From NCBI GenBank assembly GCA_044867345.1, contig JBIOUU010000185.1, positions 1-7,151 on the forward strand: DNA of 7,151 bases, in the 5' to 3' direction. The stretch comes from AC-69 sp044867345 (GTDB lineage Bacteria; Actinomycetota; UBA4738; HRBIN12). The translations under genes and the position numbers were made by a program. The notes under the pieces are model-generated. The model searched no databases. It saw only the letters and a list, made by a program, of their open reading frames with translations, and was not told where the DNA came from. Positions 1 to 4,708 of the stretch are shown here, piece after piece. How positions within the stretch are numbered: position 1 is the stretch's first letter; the number at the start of each line of letters is the position of its first letter.

Positions 1-257
1 TTGACCTCGACCCTGGCCTGCTTCTTGCGGGCTTCCTTCATCCGGATGTCCCGCTCGTACTTGTACTTGCCGTAGTCCATGATCCTTGCGACCGGAGGGC
101 TTGCCTGCGGCGCCACCTCGACCAGATCGAGATCCTGTTCCTGGGCTTGGCGGAGCGCGTCCTGGGTCGAGACGATCCCGATCTGCGCCCCGTCGCGTCC
201 CACCAGGCGGACCTGTGGAGACCGGATCCTGTCGTTTATGCGCGGATCAGTCGAGAC
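1..257 (-). CDS. infC: Translation initiation factor IF-3, N-terminal part (cut by the window edge)
   Basis: IF-3 binds the 30S subunit, keeps it apart from 50S and checks start-codon/initiator-tRNA pairing. The 85 visible residues are the N-terminal domain and start of the linker: STDPRINDRIR at the N-terminus, RLVGRDGAQIGIV near residues 17-29, DLDLVEVAP at 42-50 and IMDYGKYKYE at 59-68, then a Lys/Arg-rich stretch. The C-terminal domain lies beyond base 1. The reading frame opens after a TGA at 264-266 and contains no ATG, GTG or TTG before the conserved RINDR. The codon aligned with the ATC start of actinobacterial infC genes is GTC (255-257), nine bases from a strong Shine-Dalgarno, so I start it there. 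Non-AUG starts are the known basis of IF-3 autoregulation; GTC itself is unusual. Automated callers would probably truncate the gene to a downstream GTG. Identity is certain, the start is inferred. Confidence 0.93.
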
Positions 258-263
258 CCCGCA

Positions 264-272
264 TCACCTCCT
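264..272 (-). promoter_or_regulatory. Extended Shine-Dalgarno of infC
   Basis: On the minus strand this reads AGGAGGTGA, nine bases complementary to the 3' end of 16S rRNA. Nine bases separate AGGAGG from the inferred GTC start at 257-255. Such a long match fits a gene that must recruit ribosomes without a canonical start codon, and it helps to fix the start. Confidence 0.8.
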
Positions 273-281
273 ACCGAAACG

Positions 282-308
282 AAAGCACCGACTGGCAGCC
301 GGTGCTTT
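282..308 (-). promoter_or_regulatory. Hairpin in the infC leader (candidate attenuator)
   Basis: A perfect 9-bp inverted repeat, AAAGCACCG (308-300 on the minus strand) with CGGTGCTTT (290-282), encloses a 9-nt loop. The 3' side runs into CGTTTCGG and then directly into the Shine-Dalgarno. The arm plus the broken T tract looks like a weak intrinsic terminator. Its place between the infC promoter and the ribosome-binding site suggests transcriptional attenuation, or a structure controlling ribosome access. infC operons in other bacteria are known to carry leader-mediated control by IF-3 or L20. Transcripts reading through from the cold-shock gene would also meet it, so it could double as that gene's terminator. 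The structure is seen, the role is inferred. Confidence 0.6.
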
Positions 309-335
309 GCTGGAGCACGCTGAACCTTCCCGCCG

Positions 336-364
336 AGTATAGGGATAGGTACCGACACTGTCGA
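336..364 (-). promoter_or_regulatory. Promoter of infC
   Basis: On the minus strand, TCGACA (364-359) is followed after exactly 17 bp by TATACT (341-336). Each hexamer matches the housekeeping sigma consensus at five of six positions. The predicted transcript starts near 329, giving a leader of about 70 nt that contains the hairpin and Shine-Dalgarno of infC. A small perfect dyad, CGACA-c-TGTCG at 353-363, overlaps the -35 element; it may be chance or a minor operator. Confidence 0.72.
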
Positions 365-380
365 CGGTCTGGCCGGGCGA

Positions 381-587
381 TCAGGCCACGGGCCGGACGT
401 TGGCCGCCTGTTGGCCCTTGGGGCCATCCACGATGTCGAACTCGACCTCCTGGCCCTCGGTGAGGGTCTTGAACCCCTCGCCCTGGATCGCGCTGAAGTG
501 GACGAACACATCCTCCCCATCGGCGCGAGAGATGAATCCGTAGCCCTTCTCGTTGCTGAACCACTTGACCGTTCCCTGCGTGGCCAA
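381..587 (-). CDS. cspA: CspA-family cold-shock protein
   Basis: A 68-residue single cold-shock domain (OB-fold) that binds single-stranded RNA/DNA and acts as an RNA chaperone in the cytoplasm. The whole chain fits the family: GTVKWFSNEKGYGFI at residues 5-19 contains RNP1 (KGYGFI), VFVHFSAI near 27-34 contains RNP2, and the tail GPKGQQAANV is typical. Length is standard for bacterial Csp proteins. The start is TTG at 587-585 with AGGAGG five bases upstream; no ATG or GTG is available in frame there. It has its own promoter just upstream, and the infC promoter lies just after its stop. No long cold-shock-type 5' leader is visible, so there is no direct sign of cold induction. The specific paralogue name is nominal. 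Confidence 0.95.
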   Translation of the reverse strand: MATQGTVKWFSNEKGYGFISRADGEDVFVHFSAIQGEGFKTLTEGQEVEFDIVDGPKGQQAANVRPVA

Positions 588-615
588 CCCGACCTCCTGT
601 CCGTGAAACCGCGCG

Positions 616-644
616 AATGTAGCACGGGCTCACCCGCCGGACAA
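616..644 (-). promoter_or_regulatory. Probable promoter of the cold-shock gene
   Basis: TTGTCC (644-639) and TACATT (621-616) on the minus strand are separated by exactly 17 bp. This predicts a start near 609 and a short leader of about 21 nt before the TTG codon. The -10 matches consensus at four positions and the -35 at its TTG core. The promoter begins only 15 bases after the cupin stop and no terminator is seen between them, so read-through from the riboflavin operon remains possible. Confidence 0.5.
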
Positions 645-658
645 TGCGATCGGGCCCC

Positions 659-1009
659 TCACCAGTCCGGCTCCAGGGGCCTGCCGTAGGCGTCTTCCAG
701 GCGCTGGGTGTCCGACTCGTCGGTGTAGCCGTAGGCGATCTCCAGCACCCGGCCCCTCGCGTCGTTGGCGTTGGCGATTCGGTGGGTGGTCTCGGCCGCC
801 ACCATGAACTCGTCCCCCGGCTTGGCCTCCACAACGCGGTTGCCGATCTGGAGGGTCAGGCCGGGATCGAGGACCACCCACATCTCGTCGCGCATCTGGT
901 GGTAGTGCACGCTCGTCTCCTGCCCCGGCTCTACCGTGATCACGCGGACCGAGGAGGGCTGGTTCAGCGCGTAGGTCACGACCTTGCCCCACGGCTTGTC
1001 GATGATCAC
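659..1009 (-). CDS. Small cupin protein, phosphomannose-isomerase (type II, C-terminal domain)-like
   Basis: A 116-residue single-domain cupin resembling the stand-alone C-terminal isomerase domain of bifunctional mannose-6-phosphate isomerase/GDP-mannose pyrophosphorylase. Visible hallmarks are KPWGKVVTY at residues 5-13, cupin motif 1 with metal ligands H35, H37 and E42 (GQETSVHYHQMRDE), motif 2 around G65-N80 with the fourth ligand H76, and the family tail RLEDAYGRP at 103-111. The PxG turn of motif 2 is replaced by AAE. The start is the GTG at 1009-1007, which forms a GTGA overlap with the ribH stop; upstream in-frame starts lie inside ribH. It is the last gene of the riboflavin operon, so it should be co-expressed and FMN-controlled at least at the transcript level. 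A mannose-6-phosphate isomerase role is possible, but in this context another sugar-phosphate or flavin-related role cannot be excluded. Family confident, function open. Confidence 0.85.
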   Translation of the reverse strand: MIIDKPWGKVVTYALNQPSSVRVITVEPGQETSVHYHQMRDEMWVVLDPGLTLQIGNRVVEAKPGDEFMVAAETTHRIANANDARGRVLEIAYGYTDESDTQRLEDAYGRPLEPDW

Positions 1010-1497
1010 GGCCGCCCCCCCGGGCCGGCGTCCTTGGGGAACTGCTCCAGGAGCGATGCCATCTCCACGGCGGCCATCGCCGCGTCCCATCCCTTGTTGC
1101 CGTGCTTTCCTCCCGCCCGGTCGAGGGCCTGCTCGAGCGTCTCGGTCGTGAGGACGCCGAAGATCACCGGCACGCCCGTAGCTTCGGCGGCCTCCCGGAT
1201 GCCGGCCGCCGCTTGGCCGGCCACGTGGTCGAAGTGCGCCGTCTCACCCCGGATGACCGCGCCCAGGCAGACGACCGCGTCGTAGGTGCCGGTCGCGGCG
1301 AGCGATCGAGCCGCGAACGGCAGCTCGAAGGCGCCTGGGACCCAGGCCACGTCGAGGTCGTCCTCGGCCACCCCGTGGGCCCGGAGGCACGCCACCGCCC
1401 CTTCGACCAGCTTGCCCACCACCAGCTCGTTGAACCGCGACGCGGCGACGGCGAACCGGCGTCCACGGGAGGCGAAGTCTCCTCGAAGCTCCCTCAT
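1006..1497 (-). CDS. ribH: 6,7-dimethyl-8-ribityllumazine synthase
   Basis: Condenses 5-amino-6-ribitylamino-uracil with 3,4-dihydroxy-2-butanone 4-phosphate to give the lumazine precursor of riboflavin; family members assemble into pentamers or 60-mer capsids. The 163-residue chain shows all family blocks: SRFNELV at 20-26 (F22 stacks on the substrate ring), VPGAFELP at 53-60, GAVIRGETAHFDHVAG at 79-94 with catalytic H88, FGVLTTETLEQALDRAG at 113-129 with phosphate-binding R127, and KGWDAA at 135-140. The start is ATG at 1497-1495, in an ATGA overlap with the ribBA stop and preceded by GGAGG four bases upstream, so translation is probably coupled. A longer open frame upstream is only the ribBA shadow. 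The stop overlaps the cupin GTG. Confidence 0.97.
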   Translation of the reverse strand: MRELRGDFASRGRRFAVAASRFNELVVGKLVEGAVACLRAHGVAEDDLDVAWVPGAFELPFAARSLAATGTYDAVVCLGAVIRGETAHFDHVAGQAAAGIREAAEATGVPVIFGVLTTETLEQALDRAGGKHGNKGWDAAMAAVEMASLLEQFPKDAGPGGRP

Positions 1498-2762
1498 CGC
1501 TCCTCCAGCGAGATCACGTCGGGGTCCAGGTGGTCGAGCAGATGGCCAAGCTTCTCCCGCTTGGCCCGTAGGTAGCCGATGTTCTCGGCCCGGGGGCGGG
1601 TCTGGAGAGGCACTCGCTCCACGATCGAGAGCCCGTGGCCCTCCAGTCCGGCCCGCTTGGCCGGATTGTTGGTCAGCAGGCGCATCGACCGGACCCCCAG
1701 GTCTCCAAGGATCTGCGCCCCGATCCCGTAGTCGCGCGGGTCGGGGGCGAACCCGAGCTCCTCGTTCGCCTCGACCGTGTCCAGCCCCTGCTCCTGGAGC
1801 CGGTAGGCCCGGAGCTTGTGCTTGAGGCCGATGGCCCTGCCCTCGTGTCCACGGACGTACAGGAGCACGCCCCGGCCCTCTGCGGCGATGGCGTCCAGGG
1901 CCCCCTCCAGCTGCTCGCCGCAGTCGCATCGCCGCGACCCGAACACGTCGCCGGTCAGGCACTCCGAGTGCACCCGGACCAGGATCCCCTCGCCGTCCCC
2001 GATCTCCCCCCGCACCAGGGCCACGTGGACCCGGCCGTCCAGCTTGCTCTCGTAGGCGTAGGCACGGAACTCGCCGTGGTCCGTGGGGATCAGGGCCTCG
2101 GCGGCTCGGCGGACGAGCAGCTCGCGTTGCCTGCGGTACCGGATGAGATCGGCGATCGAGATGACCTTCAGGCCGTGCCGCTCGCCCACCCGCCGGAGCT
2201 CGGGCAGGCGGGCCATCGTTCCGTCGGCGTGCATGATCTCGCAGATCATCCCGGCGGGGAACAGCCCGGCCAGCTCGGCCAGGTCCACGGCGGCCTCGGT
2301 GTGCCCCGCCCGCTTCAACACCCCCCCTTCCTGGGCTCGGAGCGGGAACACGTGGCCCGGCATCTGGATGTCCTCCGGCAGGGTCCCGGGATCGCAGACG
2401 GCCCGCACCGTAGCCGCCCGATCATGGGCGCTCGTGCCCGTGGTCGTCCCGCGGCGGGCGTCGATCGAGATGGCGAAGGCCGTCTCCCGATGCCCGTCGG
2501 GGTTGCGGGAGACCATGAGCGGGATCCGGAGCTCGTCGAGGCGGAATGCCGCGACCGGCATGCAGACGATGCCCCGCCCGTGGGTGGCCATGAAGTTCAC
2601 GGCCTCGGGCGTGACCTTCTCGGCGGCCATGACGAAGTCGCCTTCGTTCTCCCGGTCCGCGTCGTCGACGACGATCACCATCCTGCCGGCCCGGACGTCC
2701 TCCAGGGCCTCCTCGATGGACGAGAACACGGAACGGTCCACCACCGGCTGCGTTCGGCTCAC
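1494..2762 (-). CDS. ribBA: Bifunctional 3,4-dihydroxy-2-butanone-4-phosphate synthase / GTP cyclohydrolase II
   Basis: A 422-residue fusion supplying both branches of riboflavin synthesis. The N-terminal RibB domain (about 13-210) converts ribulose 5-phosphate to 3,4-dihydroxy-2-butanone 4-phosphate; it has the acidic loop DDADRENEGD at 33-42, HGRGIVCMP at 61-69, RAGHTEAAVDL at 151-161 and CEIM at 174-177. The C-terminal RibA domain (about 215-410) opens the GTP ring; HSECLTGDVFG with C268 and the RRCDCG motif with C279 and C281 form the zinc site, followed by RGHEGRAIGL at 304-313, DTVEANEELGF at 328-338 and LLTNNPAKR at 362-370. Both halves look intact. The start is GTG at 2762-2760, in a GTGA overlap with the ribE stop, with AAAGGG seven bases upstream. 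The position of the second Gly in EGRxIGL is variable in the family (Asn in E. coli), so the Ala here is not alarming. Confidence 0.97.
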   Translation of the reverse strand: MSRTQPVVDRSVFSSIEEALEDVRAGRMVIVVDDADRENEGDFVMAAEKVTPEAVNFMATHGRGIVCMPVAAFRLDELRIPLMVSRNPDGHRETAFAISIDARRGTTTGTSAHDRAATVRAVCDPGTLPEDIQMPGHVFPLRAQEGGVLKRAGHTEAAVDLAELAGLFPAGMICEIMHADGTMARLPELRRVGERHGLKVISIADLIRYRRQRELLVRRAAEALIPTDHGEFRAYAYESKLDGRVHVALVRGEIGDGEGILVRVHSECLTGDVFGSRRCDCGEQLEGALDAIAAEGRGVLLYVRGHEGRAIGLKHKLRAYRLQEQGLDTVEANEELGFAPDPRDYGIGAQILGDLGVRSMRLLTNNPAKRAGLEGHGLSIVERVPLQTRPRAENIGYLRAKREKLGHLLDHLDPDVISLEER

Positions 2763-3358
2763 GTTCGCGCCCTTTCTCCCGTCCAGGCGAGGAGTCGCTC
2801 CACGTACTTCGCCAGGACGTCCACCTCCAGGTTCACGACGTCCCCAACCAGGGTCGAGCCGAGCGTCGTCGCTGCGAGCGTGTGGGGGATCAGCGCGACC
2901 GAGAACGCGTCGCCATCCATGCCCGCCACGGTGAGCGACACGCCGTCCACCGACACGGAGCCCTTCCCCACGAGGTACCGGAGGAGCTCGGCCGGTGGGC
3001 GGACGGTGAGCGACGCCCCTCCGGTGGGGTCGGCCTCGACGCCGACGACCTCCCCCACCCCGTCGACGTGGCCCTGCACCAGGTGGCCGCCCAACCGGGT
3101 GGCGAGCGTGACCGGCCGCTCCAGGTTCACCGGATCGCCGAGCGAAAGACGGCTCAGGCCCGTCCGCCGGATCGTCTCCTCCGAGAGGTCGAACCCGAGG
3201 TGGCCGGGGCCGCGGTCGACGACGGTCAGGCAGACGCCGTTCACGGCGATCGACGAGCCCACCTGCGTGTCGGCAAGGACGGTACGGCAGGAGACACTGA
3301 TCCGATCAGGCGAACGATCCAGGACCGCGCCGAGCTCCTCAACGATCCCGGTGAACAT
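2759..3358 (-). CDS. ribE: Riboflavin synthase, alpha subunit
   Basis: Dismutates two molecules of 6,7-dimethyl-8-ribityllumazine into riboflavin and the pyrimidine that RibH reuses; normally a homotrimer. The 199-residue chain begins with the diagnostic MFTGIVEELG and shows two lumazine-binding barrels in tandem: repeat 1 (about 1-88) with VNGVCLTVV at 39-47, repeat 2 (about 89-185) with GGHLVQGHVDG at 90-100, SVDGVSLTV at 136-144 and IPHTL at 157-161. The C-terminal helix NLEVDVLAKYVERL mediates trimer formation in known structures. Start ATG 3358-3356 has GGAGG three bases upstream and lies 20 nt inside the end of ribD; the stop overlaps the ribBA start. The symbol follows the Gram-positive scheme (E. 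coli calls it ribC). Confidence 0.97.
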   Translation of the reverse strand: MFTGIVEELGAVLDRSPDRISVSCRTVLADTQVGSSIAVNGVCLTVVDRGPGHLGFDLSEETIRRTGLSRLSLGDPVNLERPVTLATRLGGHLVQGHVDGVGEVVGVEADPTGGASLTVRPPAELLRYLVGKGSVSVDGVSLTVAGMDGDAFSVALIPHTLAATTLGSTLVGDVVNLEVDVLAKYVERLLAWTGERART

Positions 3359-4439
3359 GGGCCTCCACCCTGAGGTCCTCCCCTACACGGTCGAAGGACG
3401 CCACCGAAAGCTGCATGGCCTGGGCGATCGGGGCGAAGCCACGTCCGCCCAGGACCCCGGGGGCGTCCTGGCCCCCGATGAGCTTGGGGGCGAGGTACAT
3501 CACGACCTTGTCCACGGCCCGGTCCTCGACCATGGACCACGCGAGCGTGGGGCCACCTTCCAGGAGCACGCCTTGCACGTCGCGCTTGCCGAGGTCCGAG
3601 AGGAGCTGGAGAAGCGGGACCCCGCCGCCCTCGGGCTCGTACTCGACGACCTCGGCTCCCCGGGCCCGCCAGGCCTCCGTGCGCTCTCGGGGGGCGGAGC
3701 CGGTGGTGGCCACCATGGTCGGCGCGGCCGCGTCGAACAGGTCGCCGGTCTCCGGGACCCGTCCACGGGCGTCCACGAGGACCCGAAGGGGCGGACGGCC
3801 GTGGTATGCGGGGTCTCTGACCGTGAGCGAGGGGTCGTCCACGAGCGCCGTACCCGCTCCGACCAGGATGGCGTCGGCGGCCGCCCGGAGCCGATGGACG
3901 TCGGCCCGCGCTGCCTCGCCGGTGATCCACCGCGACGTGCCGTCGCGAGAGGCGACCTTGCCGTCCAGGCTCGCCGCCATCTTCCAGGTGACGAAGGGAA
4001 GGCCAGTGCGAACGTGCTTCACGTAGGCCTCGTTCAGCCGCGCGGCCTCCTGAGCCAGAACGCCGGACCGAACGTCGATGCCCGCGGCTTCGAGTGCGGC
4101 GAACCCCCGTCCGTCCACGACGGGGTTCGGGTCGCCCATGGAGGAGACGACGCGGGCGACGCCTGCGAGCGCGATGGCCCGGGTGCACGGGGGGGTCCGG
4201 CCGAAGTGATCGCAGGGCTCGAGCGTCGTGTACAGCGTGGCCCCCCGGGCACCGTCGCCCGCTTCCTCCAGGGCCACGATCTCGGCGTGGGGCCGGCCCG
4301 GGCCCTCGTGGAACCCTTCACCCAGGATGCGGCCCCCGGCCACCACGACGGCGCCGACCAAGGGGTTGGGCGAGGTCAGCCCCCGCCCCCGCTCGGCGAG
4401 CCCAAGGGCCCGCTCGAGGTACGCCTCGTCGTCCACCAC
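3339..4439 (-). CDS. ribD: Bifunctional pyrimidine deaminase / 5-amino-6-(5-phosphoribosylamino)uracil reductase
   Basis: Carries out the second and third steps of the GTP branch: deamination of the RibA product, then NADPH-dependent reduction of its ribose. The 366 residues comprise a cytidine-deaminase-like zinc domain (about 1-145) with TSPNPLVGAVVV at 22-33, catalytic HAE at 51-53 and zinc cysteines C76 (EPCDHFGRTPPC) and C85, then a dihydrofolate-reductase-like domain (about 147-366) with KMAASLDGKVA at 153-163, SRWITGEAA at 169-177, LVGAGTALVDDPSLTVR at 192-208 and LLEGGPTLA at 292-300. Both active sites appear complete. The start is one of two consecutive GTG codons, 4439-4437 or 4436-4434; AAAGG lies four or seven bases upstream, so the second has the better spacing. 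It is the first gene after the FMN riboswitch. The 3' end overlaps ribE by 20 nt. Confidence 0.96.
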   Translation of the reverse strand: MVDDEAYLERALGLAERGRGLTSPNPLVGAVVVAGGRILGEGFHEGPGRPHAEIVALEEAGDGARGATLYTTLEPCDHFGRTPPCTRAIALAGVARVVSSMGDPNPVVDGRGFAALEAAGIDVRSGVLAQEAARLNEAYVKHVRTGLPFVTWKMAASLDGKVASRDGTSRWITGEAARADVHRLRAAADAILVGAGTALVDDPSLTVRDPAYHGRPPLRVLVDARGRVPETGDLFDAAAPTMVATTGSAPRERTEAWRARGAEVVEYEPEGGGVPLLQLLSDLGKRDVQGVLLEGGPTLAWSMVEDRAVDKVVMYLAPKLIGGQDAPGVLGGRGFAPIAQAMQLSVASFDRVGEDLRVEAHVHRDR

Positions 4440-4514
4440 GAAACCTTTCCCGGGACGAGACGCGAGGGAGAGAGGGCAGGGGCACGACCCGGCGAGCGCC
4501 GGGCCGGCACCGCC
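4440..4514 (-). promoter_or_regulatory. Expression platform between FMN riboswitch and ribD
   Basis: These 75 bases hold a 6-bp GC hairpin (CCCGGC-GCTC-GCCGGG, 4503-4488 on the minus strand), a pyrimidine-rich run containing CTCTCCC (4472-4466), and the ribD Shine-Dalgarno GGGAAAGG (4451-4444). No T tract follows the hairpin, so intrinsic termination is unlikely. The CTCTCCC segment is complementary to GGGAGAG at the 3' edge of the aptamer, so P1 formation and this downstream pairing may be mutually exclusive. This favours translational (or Rho-linked) control of ribD. The sequences are seen, the mechanism is inferred. Confidence 0.55.
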
Positions 4515-4637
4515 CGTCCTCTCCCATCCCGACTCTCACGGTCGGTCCCGGAATCTCGCCGGGTCCACCCCCGAATGGCTCTCGGAGGGTCGCGGACTGT
4601 CACCGCCGGTGGGGATTTGCACCCCGCCCCGAAGACG
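4515..4637 (-). promoter_or_regulatory. FMN riboswitch (RFN element)
   Basis: A 123-nt aptamer with the highly conserved RFN sequence blocks in order on the minus strand: TCTTCGGGGCGGGGTGCAAA, TCCCCACCGGCGGTGACAG, CCGGCGAGATTCCGGGAC, and GACCGTGAGAGTCGGGATGG, closing with GGGAGAGGACG. Helices can be traced: P1 CGTC/GACG, P2 GGGG/CCCC, P3 GCGG/CCGC, a variable P4, P5 CCGG/CCGG and P6 GAC/GTC. It senses flavin mononucleotide and lowers expression of downstream flavin genes. It stands just after the predicted transcription start and directly upstream of ribD, so it should govern ribD and, through coupled translation, the remaining operon. Confidence 0.97.
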
Positions 4638-4651
4638 AGCTCTCGGTTGCC

Positions 4652-4657
4652 AGTATA
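4652..4657 (-). promoter_or_regulatory. -10 element of the riboflavin operon promoter
   Basis: TATACT on the minus strand, the same hexamer used at infC, lies 14 bases before the aptamer. A transcript starting about seven bases downstream would begin just before P1 of the riboswitch, as expected for an RFN-controlled operon. No good -35 hexamer is seen 16-18 bp upstream, where the DNA is GC-rich and part of an inverted repeat, so an activator or an alternative sigma contact may be needed. Confidence 0.55.
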
Positions 4658-4694
4658 GGCGGGCGAGTCTCGGGGCGCCGGGGTCGCGCCCGCC
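4658..4694 (-). repeat. 8-bp inverted repeat between the regulator stop and the riboflavin promoter (terminator or operator)
   Basis: CGCCCGCC at 4687-4694 and GGCGGGCG at 4658-4665 (plus strand) are perfect inverted copies separated by 21 bases; the second arm directly abuts the -10 element. A competing 6-bp hairpin (4673-4678 with 4686-4691, 7-nt loop) lies inside. In RNA from the upstream operon either could act as a U-less GC terminator. As DNA, the arms flank the missing -35 region. With such GC-rich sequence chance pairing is possible. Confidence 0.4.
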
Positions 4695-4708
4695 GCTACC
4701 GGGCCGGA

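Noticed and set aside
247..264. Five-codon upstream ORF (ATG CGG GGT CTC GAC TGA) in the infC leader
   Set aside because: Its ATG is only two bases from GGAGG, too close for efficient initiation, and it is easily explained by chance; it might still matter if translation of infC proves dependent on it.
616..658. Terminator for the riboflavin operon after the cupin
   Set aside because: Only a 4-5 bp stem with a tetraloop (CGGG-TGAG-CCCG) and no T tract is present, within the presumed csp promoter; too weak to call.
236..834. Longer minus-strand frames overlapping the cold-shock gene and the cupin
   Set aside because: They are out-of-frame shadows; the CspA and cupin motifs occur in the frames annotated here.
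1833..1850. GHEGRAIGL in RibA instead of EGRGIGL, as a possible loss of function
   Set aside because: E. coli RibA has Asn at this position, so it tolerates change; the catalytic Arg and zinc cysteines are intact.
1498..1962. N-terminal extension of ribH in the same open frame (to 1962)
   Set aside because: The extension overlaps ribBA, is Arg/Gly-rich with no family match, and the ATG at 1497 gives a normal lumazine synthase length with a ribosome-binding site.
1635..4658. A 1007-codon open frame on the plus strand, antisense to ribBA, ribE and ribD
   Set aside because: It lies opposite three well-supported genes, its product is low-complexity and matches no family I recognise, and long antisense frames are expected in GC-rich coding DNA.
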